Program-made: the position numbers and the translations under genes
Origin: UBA1413 sp964552955
GTDB lineage: Bacteria > Bacteroidota > Bacteroidia > Bacteroidales > Prolixibacteraceae
Direction: 5' to 3'
Assembly (NCBI GenBank): GCA_964552955.1
Contig: CAZKIU010000003.1
Location: forward strand, 62,001-126,000
DNA: 64,000 bases
Notes under the pieces: generated by a model
Database searches by the model: none
Seen by the model: the letters and a program-made list of their open reading frames with translations, nothing else
What the model was told of the DNA's origin: nothing
In this document: piece by piece, positions 8,365 through 17,675 of the stretch
How positions within the stretch are numbered: the stretch's first letter is position 1
Layout: the number at the start of each line of letters is the position of its first letter

Positions 8365-9786
8365 ATGGCTGAAGAATTGATACAATTTGGTTTTGAGAAG
8401 AAGGAGGGATCGATCATTAAGGTGATCGGTGTCGGCGGAGGCGGATGCAATGCAGTCAACCACATGTTCCGTTCGGGCATCCATGATGTGGATTTCATCA
8501 TTTGCAATACCGACCGTCAGGTGCTGGCCGACAGCCCGGTGCCCGTCAAGGTACCTCTGGGGGCGTCCCTGACGGAAGGAAGGGGAGCCGGCAATAAACC
8601 AGAGGTAGGCCGGGAGGCCGCTATCGAAAACATTGAGGATGTCCGTAACGCCCTGGTGACCAATACCCGGATGGTTTTCATCACCGCAGGCATGGGAGGA
8701 GGCACCGGCACCGGGGGGGCCCCGGTGATCGCAGAACTCTGCCGTGAACTGGGATTCCTCACCATCGGCATTGTGACCATTCCCTTCCGCAACGAGGGGA
8801 AACGACGCATCCACCAGGCCATTGAAGGAATCCGCGAAATGGAGAAACACGTCGACTCCCTGCTGATCATCAACAACGAAAGGATCAGGGAGATGTACGG
8901 TGATTTTCCGATATCGCAGGCTTTTGCCAAGGCCGACGATGTGTTGGCCATTGCCGCCAAGGGAATTGCCGAAATCATCACCGTCCATGAATATATCAAC
9001 GTGGACTTTGCCGATGTGGAGACGGTGATGCGTCAGAGCGGCGTGGCCGTGATGGGCACCGGCATGGCCGAAGGCCCCAAACGGTGCATCGAGGCCGTGG
9101 AGAAGGCCCTGGTCTCCCCCCTGCTCAATAACAGCAACATCAAAGGAGCTAAAAATATCCTGCTCAACATCACCTCGGGCCACAAGAAAGAGGTGACCAT
9201 GGACGAAATCGGTGAGATCACCGATTATGTGCAGACCAAGGCGGGATTCAATGCCGACCTGATCTGGGGGACCGGCATCGACACCACCCTGGAGGAACAG
9301 ATTGCCGTAACGGTGATCGCCACTGGTTTCAGCACTTCCAGCATTCCCGAGTTGCTCACGGGGGAGAAACCCACCAGGGAAGTGCATCTGCTGGAGGGTA
9401 ACGCTGCCCCATCCAGGGGCAATCCGCCGGTAAGCACTCCCCGCGAAACAGAAAAACATGCCCCCACTGCTGTCAAACAACCGGTTTTCGAATTCGACCT
9501 CGGCTCCCATCAACCCAGGAAGTCAGAGTATGACATGCTGTACCCCGGTAAACAACGCGAGGAGTCACCCCGCGAACCGCGTCAGAAAATCGATTATTCC
9601 AGGCTTACAGACGACGATATCGACAACCTGGAGAATATTCCGGCTTATATCCGCAAACAGATGAAAAGTGCCAACGCGGCAGGCCTCCGTCCACAGGACT
9701 ATGGGAACATCACGGTAAAGCCAGGCCCCGAGAAGAACATCTCCATCAGCGGCAATAACCTCTATCTTCATAACAATCCGGATTAA
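8365..9786 (+). CDS. ftsZ: FtsZ paralogue 2 (canonical C-terminal peptide)
   Basis: Tubulin-like GTPase that forms the Z-ring. I chose ATG 8365 because MAEELIQFGF then aligns with MSEDLVRFRF of the upstream paralogue; an ATG at 8344 would add seven residues. The 473-residue product has VGGGGCNAV, GGGTGTG and the T7 loop NVDFADV. A linker carries PVFEFDLG (compare PRIFELD in paralogue 1), and the C-terminal peptide NLENIPAYIRKQ lies at about residues 421-432, followed by an unusual tail of about 41 residues. The IPAYIRK core is the conserved FtsA-binding element, so this is probably the principal FtsZ. It lies 66 bases after paralogue 1 on the same strand. Confidence 0.95.
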   Translation: MAEELIQFGFEKKEGSIIKVIGVGGGGCNAVNHMFRSGIHDVDFIICNTDRQVLADSPVPVKVPLGASLTEGRGAGNKPEVGREAAIENIEDVRNALVTNTRMVFITAGMGGGTGTGGAPVIAELCRELGFLTIGIVTIPFRNEGKRRIHQAIEGIREMEKHVDSLLIINNERIREMYGDFPISQAFAKADDVLAIAAKGIAEIITVHEYINVDFADVETVMRQSGVAVMGTGMAEGPKRCIEAVEKALVSPLLNNSNIKGAKNILLNITSGHKKEVTMDEIGEITDYVQTKAGFNADLIWGTGIDTTLEEQIAVTVIATGFSTSSIPELLTGEKPTREVHLLEGNAAPSRGNPPVSTPRETEKHAPTAVKQPVFEFDLGSHQPRKSEYDMLYPGKQREESPREPRQKIDYSRLTDDDIDNLENIPAYIRKQMKSANAAGLRPQDYGNITVKPGPEKNISISGNNLYLHNNPD

Positions 9787-9797
9787 TAACGCAACCC

Positions 9798-10247
9798 ATG
9801 ACACTCTTTGAACAAATCAGCCAGGGTATCCCCGAGGCGATGAAAGCCAGGGATAAGGAGCGGTTGGAAACCTTGCGCAACCTGAAGAAGGCAATGCTTG
9901 AGGCCAGATCGCTGAAAGGTGCCGGCACTGAACTTACCGATGAGGAATCCCTGCGGATCATCCGCAAATTGGTGAAGCAGGGCAGGGACTCCGCAGAAAT
10001 CTACGAACAACAACACCGGAGCGACCTCTTTGACCAGGAGATGGCCCAGGTCAGGGTCATGGAGGAGTTCTTGCCCCGGATGATGAACGACCAGGAGCTG
10101 ACGGAATACCTCACCGGGTTGATCGCACGCTGTGGTACGGTCTCCATCAAGGAGATGGGCCGGGTGATCGGAATGGCCAACAAAGAACTGGCCGGAAAGG
10201 CCGATGGGAAAGCCATCGCCGATAAGGTGAAATCCTTGCTCTCCTGA
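9798..10247 (+). CDS. GatB/YqeY domain protein
   Basis: Small (149 residues) helical protein of the YqeY family, whose domain also occurs at the C-terminus of the GatB subunit of tRNA amidotransferase. The free-standing form has no firmly established role. Family features visible are an N-terminal AMKARDKERLETLRNLKKAM helix, EEFLPRMM in the middle, and a C-terminal GRVIGMANKELAGKADGKAIADKVKSLL segment (split here for length: GRVIGMANKELAG, then KADGKAIADKVK). It follows the second ftsZ by 11 bases and is last in the dcw run before the terminator at 10317-10357. Position after ftsZ recurs in Bacteroidota. Confidence 0.9.
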   Translation: MTLFEQISQGIPEAMKARDKERLETLRNLKKAMLEARSLKGAGTELTDEESLRIIRKLVKQGRDSAEIYEQQHRSDLFDQEMAQVRVMEEFLPRMMNDQELTEYLTGLIARCGTVSIKEMGRVIGMANKELAGKADGKAIADKVKSLLS

Positions 10248-10316
10248 CCTCCTTTTCGTTCATTTCCCCCCATTACCGGACTTAAATCGTCAAGTTACGT
10301 GCCTTGCACGGCGCAC

Positions 10317-10357
10317 CAAAAAAGAGAGGCTGCCCTCAGGGGCAGCCTCTCTTTTTT
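10317..10357. terminator. Bidirectional intrinsic terminator
   Basis: A stem of about 18 bp (10318-10335 with 10340-10357, core GAGAGGCTGCCC) closes a 4-base loop, with six A on the left and six T on the right. It can therefore stop transcription from the dcw operon on the plus strand and from the foldase gene on the minus strand, which converge here. Confidence 0.9.
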
Positions 10358-10371
10358 GATCGTATAGATCA

Positions 10372-12495
10372 TTAATAGAATTTGGGTCTTTTGTCTTCGA
10401 TTTCAACGCTCTTTTTAAGGACGTCAAAGGACTGCATGTTGGCACGGAAAGAAGTGCTCTGTGCCAGCCGTTGCCTTTCGGCCTCCACATTGGTATCGGT
10501 TCCCTCCTCGGTGGAGGTCACCTTGACCAGGAAGACGGCTGAATTACCCTTCACCGGGGCGGAAACCACATTGGGCTTGACGGTCACTGCAGTGCCGATG
10601 ACGGCAGGCTCCATCCCATAATCGGGGAGGGTGACGGTATTGAAGTTGAGCCCTGAGGCCACTGTTACCTGACTGCCTACAGCCGGAGCAATGGCATAAA
10701 GGTCGGTTTTCCCTTCGGCCGCTTTACTGAGCCTGTCGGCCAGCAGAGCAGCTTTTTTCTCTTTGACCACAGCCAGTTCAACCCTTTGTTTTACATTTTC
10801 CAGGGGGGCAATGCCCTCTTCGGTGGCACCGGCAAGCGTGGCAATAACGAAGTTGCTACCTAATTCAAATATGGTTGAACCATCGGTATTCTTCAGGACG
10901 TTACCTACCTTGGCGCTGAAGGCGGCGCGTACCAGGGGCCGTGGATTCTCCAGTTCCAACAGGGCGATGTCGTTTTCGTGGAGGATGGCAGCACGCTTGG
11001 TGAGTTTCTCCTCTGCCACGGCAGCATCAAATTCTGACTTGGAATCTTTCTCGTTGGCAAACTTTGCCGCCTGGGCATAGATGGCCTGGTAGGTCTGAGT
11101 ACTGGGCGTGACGCTTCTCTCCAGGATGGCCAACTGGACCTGCCGGGAAGGAACACCTAACTTGGTGGTTTGAATAATATGGAGGCCGAACTGAGAACCC
11201 ACCACCTTCACTTCATTCACCTTGCTGCTGAAGGCCGCATCTTCGAAGGGCTTCACCATCATCCCACGCTGGAACCAGCCCAGATCACCTCCATTGAGGG
11301 CGCTTCCCGTATCCGTTGAATAGAGCCGGGCCAGGGCGGCAAAATCCCCACCCTTCTCAATAACTCCCTTGAGGCTGTCGGCCAACGCCTGCACGGACTG
11401 AACCTCCGCCTGCGAGTTGACACGAAGCAGGATATGCCGCGCTTCCACCGAATCAGGCATCATCTGGGAGGCATGCAACTTAGCCAGCTTATAAGAGTTG
11501 CTCTCAAAATAGGGACCATATACTTCCCCCACCATGGTACCCTGGCGTGAAACCCAAGCCGACAGCGAATCACTCAGCACCGCAGGCTTATACCAGGTGT
11601 CGTTAAAACTCACATCCGAATTGGAGTTCACAAACTGCTCATTCTCGGTGGTAGCAGCAAAATCACTCTTAATCTCTTTGATCCACTTCTCAGCAGTCGA
11701 ATAGTCGGCAGGTGAAGGAGTCACCGTAAAAGTGACAAATTCAATATTTCTGGTCTTCTCATCCTTGTACTGATCTTTGTGCTTGTTATAATAAGCTGCT
11801 AATTCGTCGGTCGTGACTTTTACCGTGCTGTCGGCGATCAGGGAATGACGCAATCCCACCAACTCGACATTCACTTTTTTGTTGCTGGCGGCCAGGCTCT
11901 CCTGAGCCTCCTGTCCAGTCACATACAACGCCTTGTTTATGAGATTGTTGTATTTGGTCGAGAGTCTTTCATTCAGAATCTGTTTCTCCAGGTAAAGCCA
12001 GTAACTCCGCTGCTCAGGGGTAACGCCCGTTTCCAGGTTCTTCAGAAAATTGATCACCGCGCTCCGGTCAAACTGTCCCGTCTCGGGATTTGTAAAAATC
12101 TGCTGAATGATGGCATGGGGGTTATTCCCCTGGATCAGATCAAACATCTCATCAGGAGAAACGCCCAGTCCAAGGTTCTTATAAACGTCACCCATCACCT
12201 TATCCCTGATCAGGTCCTGCCAGGTCTGTTCCCTGACCTGCACCCAGGTCGCCTCATCGAGTTGAGCCTGCCCCGTGTTGGAACGGTAGATCTCTCCCAG
12301 CTCTTCCACTTTTTTCTGGAATTCGGGATATTGAACCGTTTCACCATCGATAGATCCCAGTTCCATCTGGTTCCTCTGCATAATGGAGGATCCCGACTGG
12401 AATAAATCACCCAGGATAAATGCAAATAATGCCAGGCCTATCACGATAGCCACTAGTAACCCTGCCTGTGTTCTGATCTTTTGTAACGTTGCCAT
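10372..12495 (-). CDS. PpiD/SurA-like peptidyl-prolyl isomerase (membrane-anchored foldase)
   Basis: Periplasmic folding factor anchored by one N-terminal helix (residues ~11-30, LLVAIVIGLALFAFILGD). The 707-residue protein has a SurA-N-like chaperone region (~40-210) and a parvulin domain at ~350-446 (ARHILLRV, GGDFAALARLYSTD, GGDLGWFQRGMMVKPFEDAAF, and FGLHIIQ). A long C-terminal region to 707 resembles the PpiD chaperone wrap. Architecture matches Bacteroidota 'SurA N-terminal domain' proteins. It is last in the minus-strand envelope block, separated from the GldE-like gene by about 170 AT-rich bases, so it may have its own promoter. Whether it is functionally PpiD or SurA cannot be decided from sequence. 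Confidence 0.9.
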   Translation of the reverse strand: MATLQKIRTQAGLLVAIVIGLALFAFILGDLFQSGSSIMQRNQMELGSIDGETVQYPEFQKKVEELGEIYRSNTGQAQLDEATWVQVREQTWQDLIRDKVMGDVYKNLGLGVSPDEMFDLIQGNNPHAIIQQIFTNPETGQFDRSAVINFLKNLETGVTPEQRSYWLYLEKQILNERLSTKYNNLINKALYVTGQEAQESLAASNKKVNVELVGLRHSLIADSTVKVTTDELAAYYNKHKDQYKDEKTRNIEFVTFTVTPSPADYSTAEKWIKEIKSDFAATTENEQFVNSNSDVSFNDTWYKPAVLSDSLSAWVSRQGTMVGEVYGPYFESNSYKLAKLHASQMMPDSVEARHILLRVNSQAEVQSVQALADSLKGVIEKGGDFAALARLYSTDTGSALNGGDLGWFQRGMMVKPFEDAAFSSKVNEVKVVGSQFGLHIIQTTKLGVPSRQVQLAILERSVTPSTQTYQAIYAQAAKFANEKDSKSEFDAAVAEEKLTKRAAILHENDIALLELENPRPLVRAAFSAKVGNVLKNTDGSTIFELGSNFVIATLAGATEEGIAPLENVKQRVELAVVKEKKAALLADRLSKAAEGKTDLYAIAPAVGSQVTVASGLNFNTVTLPDYGMEPAVIGTAVTVKPNVVSAPVKGNSAVFLVKVTSTEEGTDTNVEAERQRLAQSTSFRANMQSFDVLKKSVEIEDKRPKFY

Positions 12496-12664
12496 TTATT
12501 AACAATAATTATTGAATAAAATGCTTTTAAAAATTAAGGCACGAAGATAATAATTTTCAGTATTATACACTACTCCAACTATTTTTTAAGCCGCCTGATC
12601 TCTTCCCTGAAAAGTCACCGGAAAAGCTGAATGGCCGGTCAAATCACTGGCAATCACCTTAATA

Positions 12665-13936
12665 TCAACCTTCAGCAAGATTAAGGTGGACCATCTCAAT
12701 CCGGGTCAGGGTAGCTTTCAGAATTTTGAAGTTCATGGACCCGATGGTGACCACCGTGTTGGCCCGCGGAATACTCTCATGGTGGAACAGGATAAAACCG
12801 GCAAGGGTTTCATATTGGTCCGATTCAGGGATATTCAGATGGTATTCTTCGTTGAGGTGGTCTATTTCCAGGCGGCCGGGGAGAATATAGTTCCGGTCGT
12901 TGATTTTACGGCCGGTAAAATCGTTGGTGTCGTGCTCGTCCTCGATCTCCCCGAAGATCTCTTCCAGAATATCCTCACTGGTCACCAGTCCGGCCGTACC
13001 GCCAAACTCATCGACCACCAGGGCAATACTCCGGTGTTCCCTGATGAAACGGCTCAATAGCCGGTTAGCGGCCATCGTCTCCGGAACAATCAGCACACTC
13101 TTCAAAAATGGTTTGATTTCACGTGCCTTCTGGAATATCGCGGAGGTATGGACGTATCCGACGATATTATCTTTGTTTCCTTCATAAAAGAGGATCCGGG
13201 AGTAACCGGTTTCCACGAATTTATGGCGGAGGGTCTCCACGTCGGAGTTGATGTCAAGGACGGCGATTTCATTGCGGGGCACCATGATTTCCCTGAGTTT
13301 GACCTTGGAAAAGTCGAGGGCATTCCTGAAAAGGATCACCTCCTGATCCATGGGTTCACCCTTTTGATGGGTTTCGAGGCCCTCCTCGCCGATGAAATGG
13401 TCGAGGTCTCCCTTGGAGAAGACCCGCTGGAGGGAGGATTCAACTCCGGGCTGGGAGAGGTGGGGTTCTCCTCTGCGGGTGAGCAGGTGGAGAGACCCGG
13501 CCAGAGGAGACAACAGAAGGGTGAACAGTGACAAGGGATAGGCCAAAAAGGAGAGGGTCTGGTTGGGCGACCGGGTGAAGAGCATATCGGGTAACAGTTC
13601 TCCGAACAGAAAAGCCAACAAGACGGCCAGCAGGATGGTCATGGCCATGAGGAGTGCCGGCGGGAAGGCCTGCAAGGAGGGGTTCGAAAAAGTCCACCGG
13701 GTAAGGGCCAGGCCCGTGGCCGTCAGTGACAGGCAGTAACCTGTCAGCAGGGTAGCATTGAACCATCCCGGATTCCTGGTAAGCACATGAAGCATTCCAT
13801 ACCGCCGGGGAGCACTCTTTCTCTCCAGTTCCAGTCTCAGCTTGTCGGCATATCGCCAGGCGGTTTCCATCCCCGAAAAGAAGAGCAGCAACAACAGTGA
13901 TAAACCCAGCAAGATCTTATCTTCCATGACATTCAA
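12665..13936 (-). CDS. gldE: CNNM/CBS/CorC transporter-family protein, GldE-like
   Basis: Integral membrane protein of the CorC/HlyC ('hemolysin') family. It has a DUF21/CNNM transmembrane domain (~1-150), a CBS pair (~210-330, with IMVPRNEIAVLD and VVDEFGGTAGLVTSEDILEEI split across two motifs), and a CorC_HlyC domain at ~345-423. In Bacteroidota the member in this gene context is called GldE, first linked to gliding; in non-gliders its role is more probably ion transport or envelope support. Start and the lptC stop overlap by 4 bases (ATGA). The family call is secure; the GldE label rests on context. Confidence 0.85.
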   Translation of the reverse strand: MNVMEDKILLGLSLLLLLFFSGMETAWRYADKLRLELERKSAPRRYGMLHVLTRNPGWFNATLLTGYCLSLTATGLALTRWTFSNPSLQAFPPALLMAMTILLAVLLAFLFGELLPDMLFTRSPNQTLSFLAYPLSLFTLLLSPLAGSLHLLTRRGEPHLSQPGVESSLQRVFSKGDLDHFIGEEGLETHQKGEPMDQEVILFRNALDFSKVKLREIMVPRNEIAVLDINSDVETLRHKFVETGYSRILFYEGNKDNIVGYVHTSAIFQKAREIKPFLKSVLIVPETMAANRLLSRFIREHRSIALVVDEFGGTAGLVTSEDILEEIFGEIEDEHDTNDFTGRKINDRNYILPGRLEIDHLNEEYHLNIPESDQYETLAGFILFHHESIPRANTVVTIGSMNFKILKATLTRIEMVHLNLAEG

Positions 13937-14598
13937 TGATTTCCGAAATTGACGGGCGCCATGGCGGGGGGCGCCCCGCCAAGTGAGTCGGCAGGAAGGG
14001 CTCCCTGCCTGTTCAGCCGTACATAGATCGTCCCTTTGGGATTCCTGATTCTCCAGTTTTCCAGCGAAGCATCTGACTCAAAACCGATGCCTGTGATGAT
14101 CTGGTCGGGACGGATGACCTGTACAAACTCATTGTTATAAATGCGCTTGGCTTGTTCATCCCAGATCAGGTGTTCTGTTTTGAGGGTATCTCCCAGGCTG
14201 TTGATGGCCACGACATCGTTCTTGGCTTCCCATCTTTTTTCCTTCTCGAACTGGCGGGCATATCGCGCCGAGATGCTGGAAACCATCTCCATCCGGTCGT
14301 TGTATTTGACCAGAAGGATCCCCTTGGGAAACTCCACGAAGGTGGCCCCTTCATTTTCAAACCTGCGGAGTTCCGCGGTCTTCAGATAAAACCGCACCAT
14401 GCCCGAGTCAGAATAGGTGGTCTCAAAATTTTCGGCATGAAGGACCGGCAGGATCTCAGATGAACTGAAGGCCTTGATTTTCTCGATGTCGTTGACACAT
14501 CCGTAAAAAAGTATTGCAGCCCCGAATACCAGGGCTGCAATATTGAAATATCGGTAAGGAGGGTTCCGTCGATCAGAACCGGACTCTGGTTTGTTCAT
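13933..14598 (-). CDS. lptC: LPS export periplasmic protein LptC
   Basis: Bitopic protein that passes LPS from the LptBFG transporter to LptA in the periplasm. From the ATG at 14598 the product is 221 residues: a membrane helix/lipobox-like stretch (FNIAALVFGAAILFYGC) followed by a beta-jellyroll region (HAENFETTYSDSG, FYLKTAELRRF, VVAINSLGDTLKTEHLIWDE). A longer in-frame opening from 14751 would place 51 proline/lysine-rich residues inside the upstream TPR gene and is unlikely. The gene overlaps the TPR gene by 26 bases and gldE by 4. A cysteine in LFYGC could make it a lipoprotein, as reported for some Bacteroidota LptC. Confidence 0.85.
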   Translation of the reverse strand: MNKPESGSDRRNPPYRYFNIAALVFGAAILFYGCVNDIEKIKAFSSSEILPVLHAENFETTYSDSGMVRFYLKTAELRRFENEGATFVEFPKGILLVKYNDRMEMVSSISARYARQFEKEKRWEAKNDVVAINSLGDTLKTEHLIWDEQAKRIYNNEFVQVIRPDQIITGIGFESDASLENWRIRNPKGTIYVRLNRQGALPADSLGGAPPAMAPVNFGNH

Positions 14599-16195
14599 TG
14601 ATCCAACCTCCGACTCTGTAGGTATCACCTTCTTTAATCCCCTGGAAGAATGCGGTTTCTTTGTTAGGGAAGTAGCTGCGGTAAGAATTGGCCTTTTTGG
14701 AAGCGTCGGCAAGGCAGTCTTCACCGGCTTTGGCACGGGTGAAGTAGTCAACGGCTACCCAGAAAACCGTTGCCCTTTCGAAATCGTCGCTGCTGAAGGC
14801 GCGGGCCGAGGAGGCATAGATATCGCCGATCAGCATCAGGGCTTTGCAGTTGTTGGGGTTGATGGCCAGAGCCTTGCGAGCATAGTTACGGGCTTCGGAA
14901 TAGTTGTTTTCCTTGGCATAGACAAAGAGCGCAAACTCATAATAGTATCCTTCCAATAAGGCCTGATCGGTTTCCTGCTCCATGGCTCTTTTATAATAGA
15001 CTTCAGCCTTCTCTTTTTCACCCTGTTTCACGAACATACGGGCCATGTTATAGGCTGCTTCAGCGGAAGGATCCAGTTGATACATCTTCTCGGAGGCTTC
15101 AAAGAAGAGGGGTGAGTCGTCGCAGCCGGTGCGGGCCAGCCTGCGGAGCATCGATTTCACGAATTCCAGATCGCCCGATTTTTCGGCAAACTGGGGCGTA
15201 TAGATCCTCAACAGCGATTCGCAGTCGGCAGCACCGGATGTGCCAAAGATGGACTCCACGGCACTCTTGGCATCGGCCAGGCCTTCAGTCTCTGGCTTGT
15301 TCTTCTCGATCTGGCTCAGAACACCCGCCACCTTGTCATAATTGCTGACCACATCTTCCTTGGGTAACTGTCCAAGACTCAGCAACGACTTGGAGGTCTG
15401 CATCAGCAACACCAGCACGGGAATCTCCGCCTCGGCACCCTGCTCCTTCAACGACTCGCTGAGCCAGTCGTATCCTTTGCGATAGATGGCAATCAGTTCC
15501 TCATTGGAGATATCCTCCGCGGGGGGCAGGTTGTATTTCAGCCAGGCTGTCCCTTTACGGCCCAGGACATACCCTTTCTGGTCGAAAAAGCGGATCCTCC
15601 GGTCATAGAGCTTCATCAGGGAGTCGACATACTGGTCTTTAACCACCTTGCTTGGAGCCGTTTCAATAAAGTGCTCAAACATATTGGCACCATGGATGTA
15701 AATATTGAGCGTCGACTTGGGATACTTGTGATACAGGATCTCCCAAGGGCTCATCGCCGATTTGAAATCCTTCTGTTTGTAGAACTCCCCATACATCGAC
15801 AGGTTGTTCATGAAATCGACCTCGTTGGCAGCGATCAACTCCTGCAGATTCTTCAGGTTTACCCCGACCAGGTCGGCATCTACTTTCTCGGGAATCTTGC
15901 CGTCAAAAGCGAAATCGATTTCATTGCCCGATTCGGGAGTGAGATCTATCCGCTTGGATTCATCAATAAAGGTGAAGCGGATCCATTTGGCTTTATCGTC
16001 GGTGGTCACCTCGTATTTACCATCAAAATCGGTAAATGCCGAGTTGGCTCCGCGATGGGCTTCCACGGTCACCCCGGCAGCAGGCTTCCCGTCACGGTAT
16101 ACCGTTCCCCGGATCACCCGCTGGCCGGCAGCACTCCAGGCGAGAACAGCCACCAAAAAAGCTACAAAAACAGATTTCAGGACAAGTGTTTTCAT
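14573..16195 (-). CDS. Secreted TPR protein with N-terminal carboxypeptidase-regulatory-like domain
   Basis: 540 residues beginning with a signal peptide (MKTLVLKSVFVAFLVAVLAW, cut near AAGQ). Residues ~25-95 look like a small beta-sandwich of the CarboxypepD_reg type (VIRGTVYRDGKPAAGVTVEAH, here read as VIRGTVYRDGKP plus AGVTVEA). Residues ~120-510 are helical TPR repeats, clearest at AAYNMARMFVKQGEKEKAEVYYKRA and at LAINPNNCKALMLIGDIYA (each shown by its conserved NMARMF and NPNNCKALM cores). The protein is probably periplasmic and acts as a protein-protein scaffold. It sits between an outer-membrane barrel gene and lptC, a conserved Bacteroidota order, suggesting a part in envelope biogenesis; the precise function is unknown. 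Confidence 0.75.
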   Translation of the reverse strand: MKTLVLKSVFVAFLVAVLAWSAAGQRVIRGTVYRDGKPAAGVTVEAHRGANSAFTDFDGKYEVTTDDKAKWIRFTFIDESKRIDLTPESGNEIDFAFDGKIPEKVDADLVGVNLKNLQELIAANEVDFMNNLSMYGEFYKQKDFKSAMSPWEILYHKYPKSTLNIYIHGANMFEHFIETAPSKVVKDQYVDSLMKLYDRRIRFFDQKGYVLGRKGTAWLKYNLPPAEDISNEELIAIYRKGYDWLSESLKEQGAEAEIPVLVLLMQTSKSLLSLGQLPKEDVVSNYDKVAGVLSQIEKNKPETEGLADAKSAVESIFGTSGAADCESLLRIYTPQFAEKSGDLEFVKSMLRRLARTGCDDSPLFFEASEKMYQLDPSAEAAYNMARMFVKQGEKEKAEVYYKRAMEQETDQALLEGYYYEFALFVYAKENNYSEARNYARKALAINPNNCKALMLIGDIYASSARAFSSDDFERATVFWVAVDYFTRAKAGEDCLADASKKANSYRSYFPNKETAFFQGIKEGDTYRVGGWINEQTRVRF

Positions 16196-16216
16196 TGTTG
16201 TATCGGTTTTTTCAAA

Positions 16217-17524
16217 TTAATCAAACTTCCTCTTAATAAACCAAAGATCGTACAAATTTACATTTAAGTTCAACCTGGCGTAATTCTCACGGATCAGATT
16301 ATTCTTCGTACTTCCCCGTTTTCCAATTTCTGCAGAAATGTTGATCGTAGAGTTAGAACGATAGACTGGTAGTCCTACCCCAAAACTCATGCCAAAATCT
16401 TTAATCTGCTGATTATTAATGGATATATAGGAATTCTCATACCGTAATCCACCCCGGTAGGCGACCCTTGCGAAGTATGAACGGATAGAGAACCTGTCGG
16501 GAACATATTCACCTCCCAGGGCCCATACCGAGCGGTCCTTCAGCAGCTCATTGGTGAGCCCGAAGGGAAAGACCGCCTTGGACCATCCCTGGAAATAGTA
16601 ATCGGCATTGATCTCGAGTTTATTCTTTTTCACATAAGAGAGGCCGGCCCCCACAGAGAGGGGGAGCGTGATCTGGTCTTTGACCTGCTCCTTATATGAA
16701 ATGGTATCGGCATCGGAATAGGTTTGTGGGGAGGACCCATTCATGACGGTCACCGACACTGTTTTTATGTTGATGTCTGAATTGAAGGCTGTAAAGGTGG
16801 GTTTGCTTTCGAGGGTAGCCCCGAAGGTGAGGGATTGGTCGTTTTTCATAGGCAGGGTGGCCTGCAATCCAAAATTGACTCCGAAATCGCGCAACCTGAT
16901 CACATCGCTCTTGCTGATCGAATACATGTCAGAATTGTCAGGGAACCTGAGGATGCTGCTTCTGGAGAGGGTTCCGAAGAAATAGTATAGGTTGGCCCCG
17001 ATGCTCACATTTTTGAAGGGTTCCACCGCCAGTCCGAAAAATGCCCGCGACAGAGAGCCTTCGCCATAGTACATGTATTCCACGTTGCCCGACTGGGGAA
17101 TGCTGTCGTTGACGAGCAGATCATAGCCCACATCAGAATAGGGGGTAAGTCCCAGTGTGGCGGCAATGCGGGAGGTGACCGGGAAATTCATGGCAAAATA
17201 GCGAAAGTTGACATCCTGGGTATTGAATTTTCCCAGGCTGCTCTTGTACCCTGAAAATTTACCGCTGAGGCCGAATTCAAAGAGAAAGGTCAGGGAGTCG
17301 ACAGCGGTATAGGATGCCGGGTTAGCGATATTGATCTGTTGCGAATTACGGCTTCCCAGGGTAGCCCCTCCCATTGCAGCGCCCCTTCCATGGGTCAGCG
17401 GGTGAAGATCGCCCAGCCCGAAACGAGAAAAGGGAGAGGTCGTATTATTGTTGAATTGTGCCCATAGCATGGCAGGGAGCAACAACATCCCGGTCAACAA
17501 CAACGCACGTTTGAAATCTTGCAT
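16217..17524 (-). CDS. Outer-membrane beta-barrel protein (FadL/OmpP1-like)
   Basis: 435 residues from the ATG at 17524 (a TTG at 17539 is in frame but adds only five residues). A signal peptide (LLLTGMLLLPAMLWAQ) is followed by FSRFGLGDLHP, GRGAAMGGATLGSR and INIANPASYTAVDSLTF, the N-terminal plug pattern of Bacteroidota FadL-like barrels. Alternating amphipathic strands then continue to a C-terminal strand ending NLYDLWFIKRKFD. It is first in the envelope block and 21 bases before the TPR gene. Substrate and role are unknown; lipid or hydrophobic-compound passage, or a structural role, are possible. Confidence 0.75.
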   Translation of the reverse strand: MQDFKRALLLTGMLLLPAMLWAQFNNNTTSPFSRFGLGDLHPLTHGRGAAMGGATLGSRNSQQINIANPASYTAVDSLTFLFEFGLSGKFSGYKSSLGKFNTQDVNFRYFAMNFPVTSRIAATLGLTPYSDVGYDLLVNDSIPQSGNVEYMYYGEGSLSRAFFGLAVEPFKNVSIGANLYYFFGTLSRSSILRFPDNSDMYSISKSDVIRLRDFGVNFGLQATLPMKNDQSLTFGATLESKPTFTAFNSDINIKTVSVTVMNGSSPQTYSDADTISYKEQVKDQITLPLSVGAGLSYVKKNKLEINADYYFQGWSKAVFPFGLTNELLKDRSVWALGGEYVPDRFSIRSYFARVAYRGGLRYENSYISINNQQIKDFGMSFGVGLPVYRSNSTINISAEIGKRGSTKNNLIRENYARLNLNVNLYDLWFIKRKFD

Positions 17525-17675
17525 TCTGATCAGTATCAATATTCATTTGGTCCGCACAATGCGGATTTTTCTCATGCAAAGAAATAATTTTTTAAGCTGA
17601 CATCAAAACCCAACCTTCCTCCTGCCGGAAAATGAGTGTTGTTTTTGCATAAAAAAGCTTAAAAATTTAGGATTA

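Noticed and set aside
8314..9513. Long open frame antisense to the second ftsZ
   Set aside because: A GC-rich codon-bias shadow: no family motifs, no start signal, and the plus-strand gene is clearly ftsZ.
14599..14751. Longer N-terminus for LptC
   Set aside because: The extra 51 residues lie inside the upstream TPR gene and are Pro/Lys-rich, unlike LptC; ATG 14598 gives a standard signal-anchored protein.
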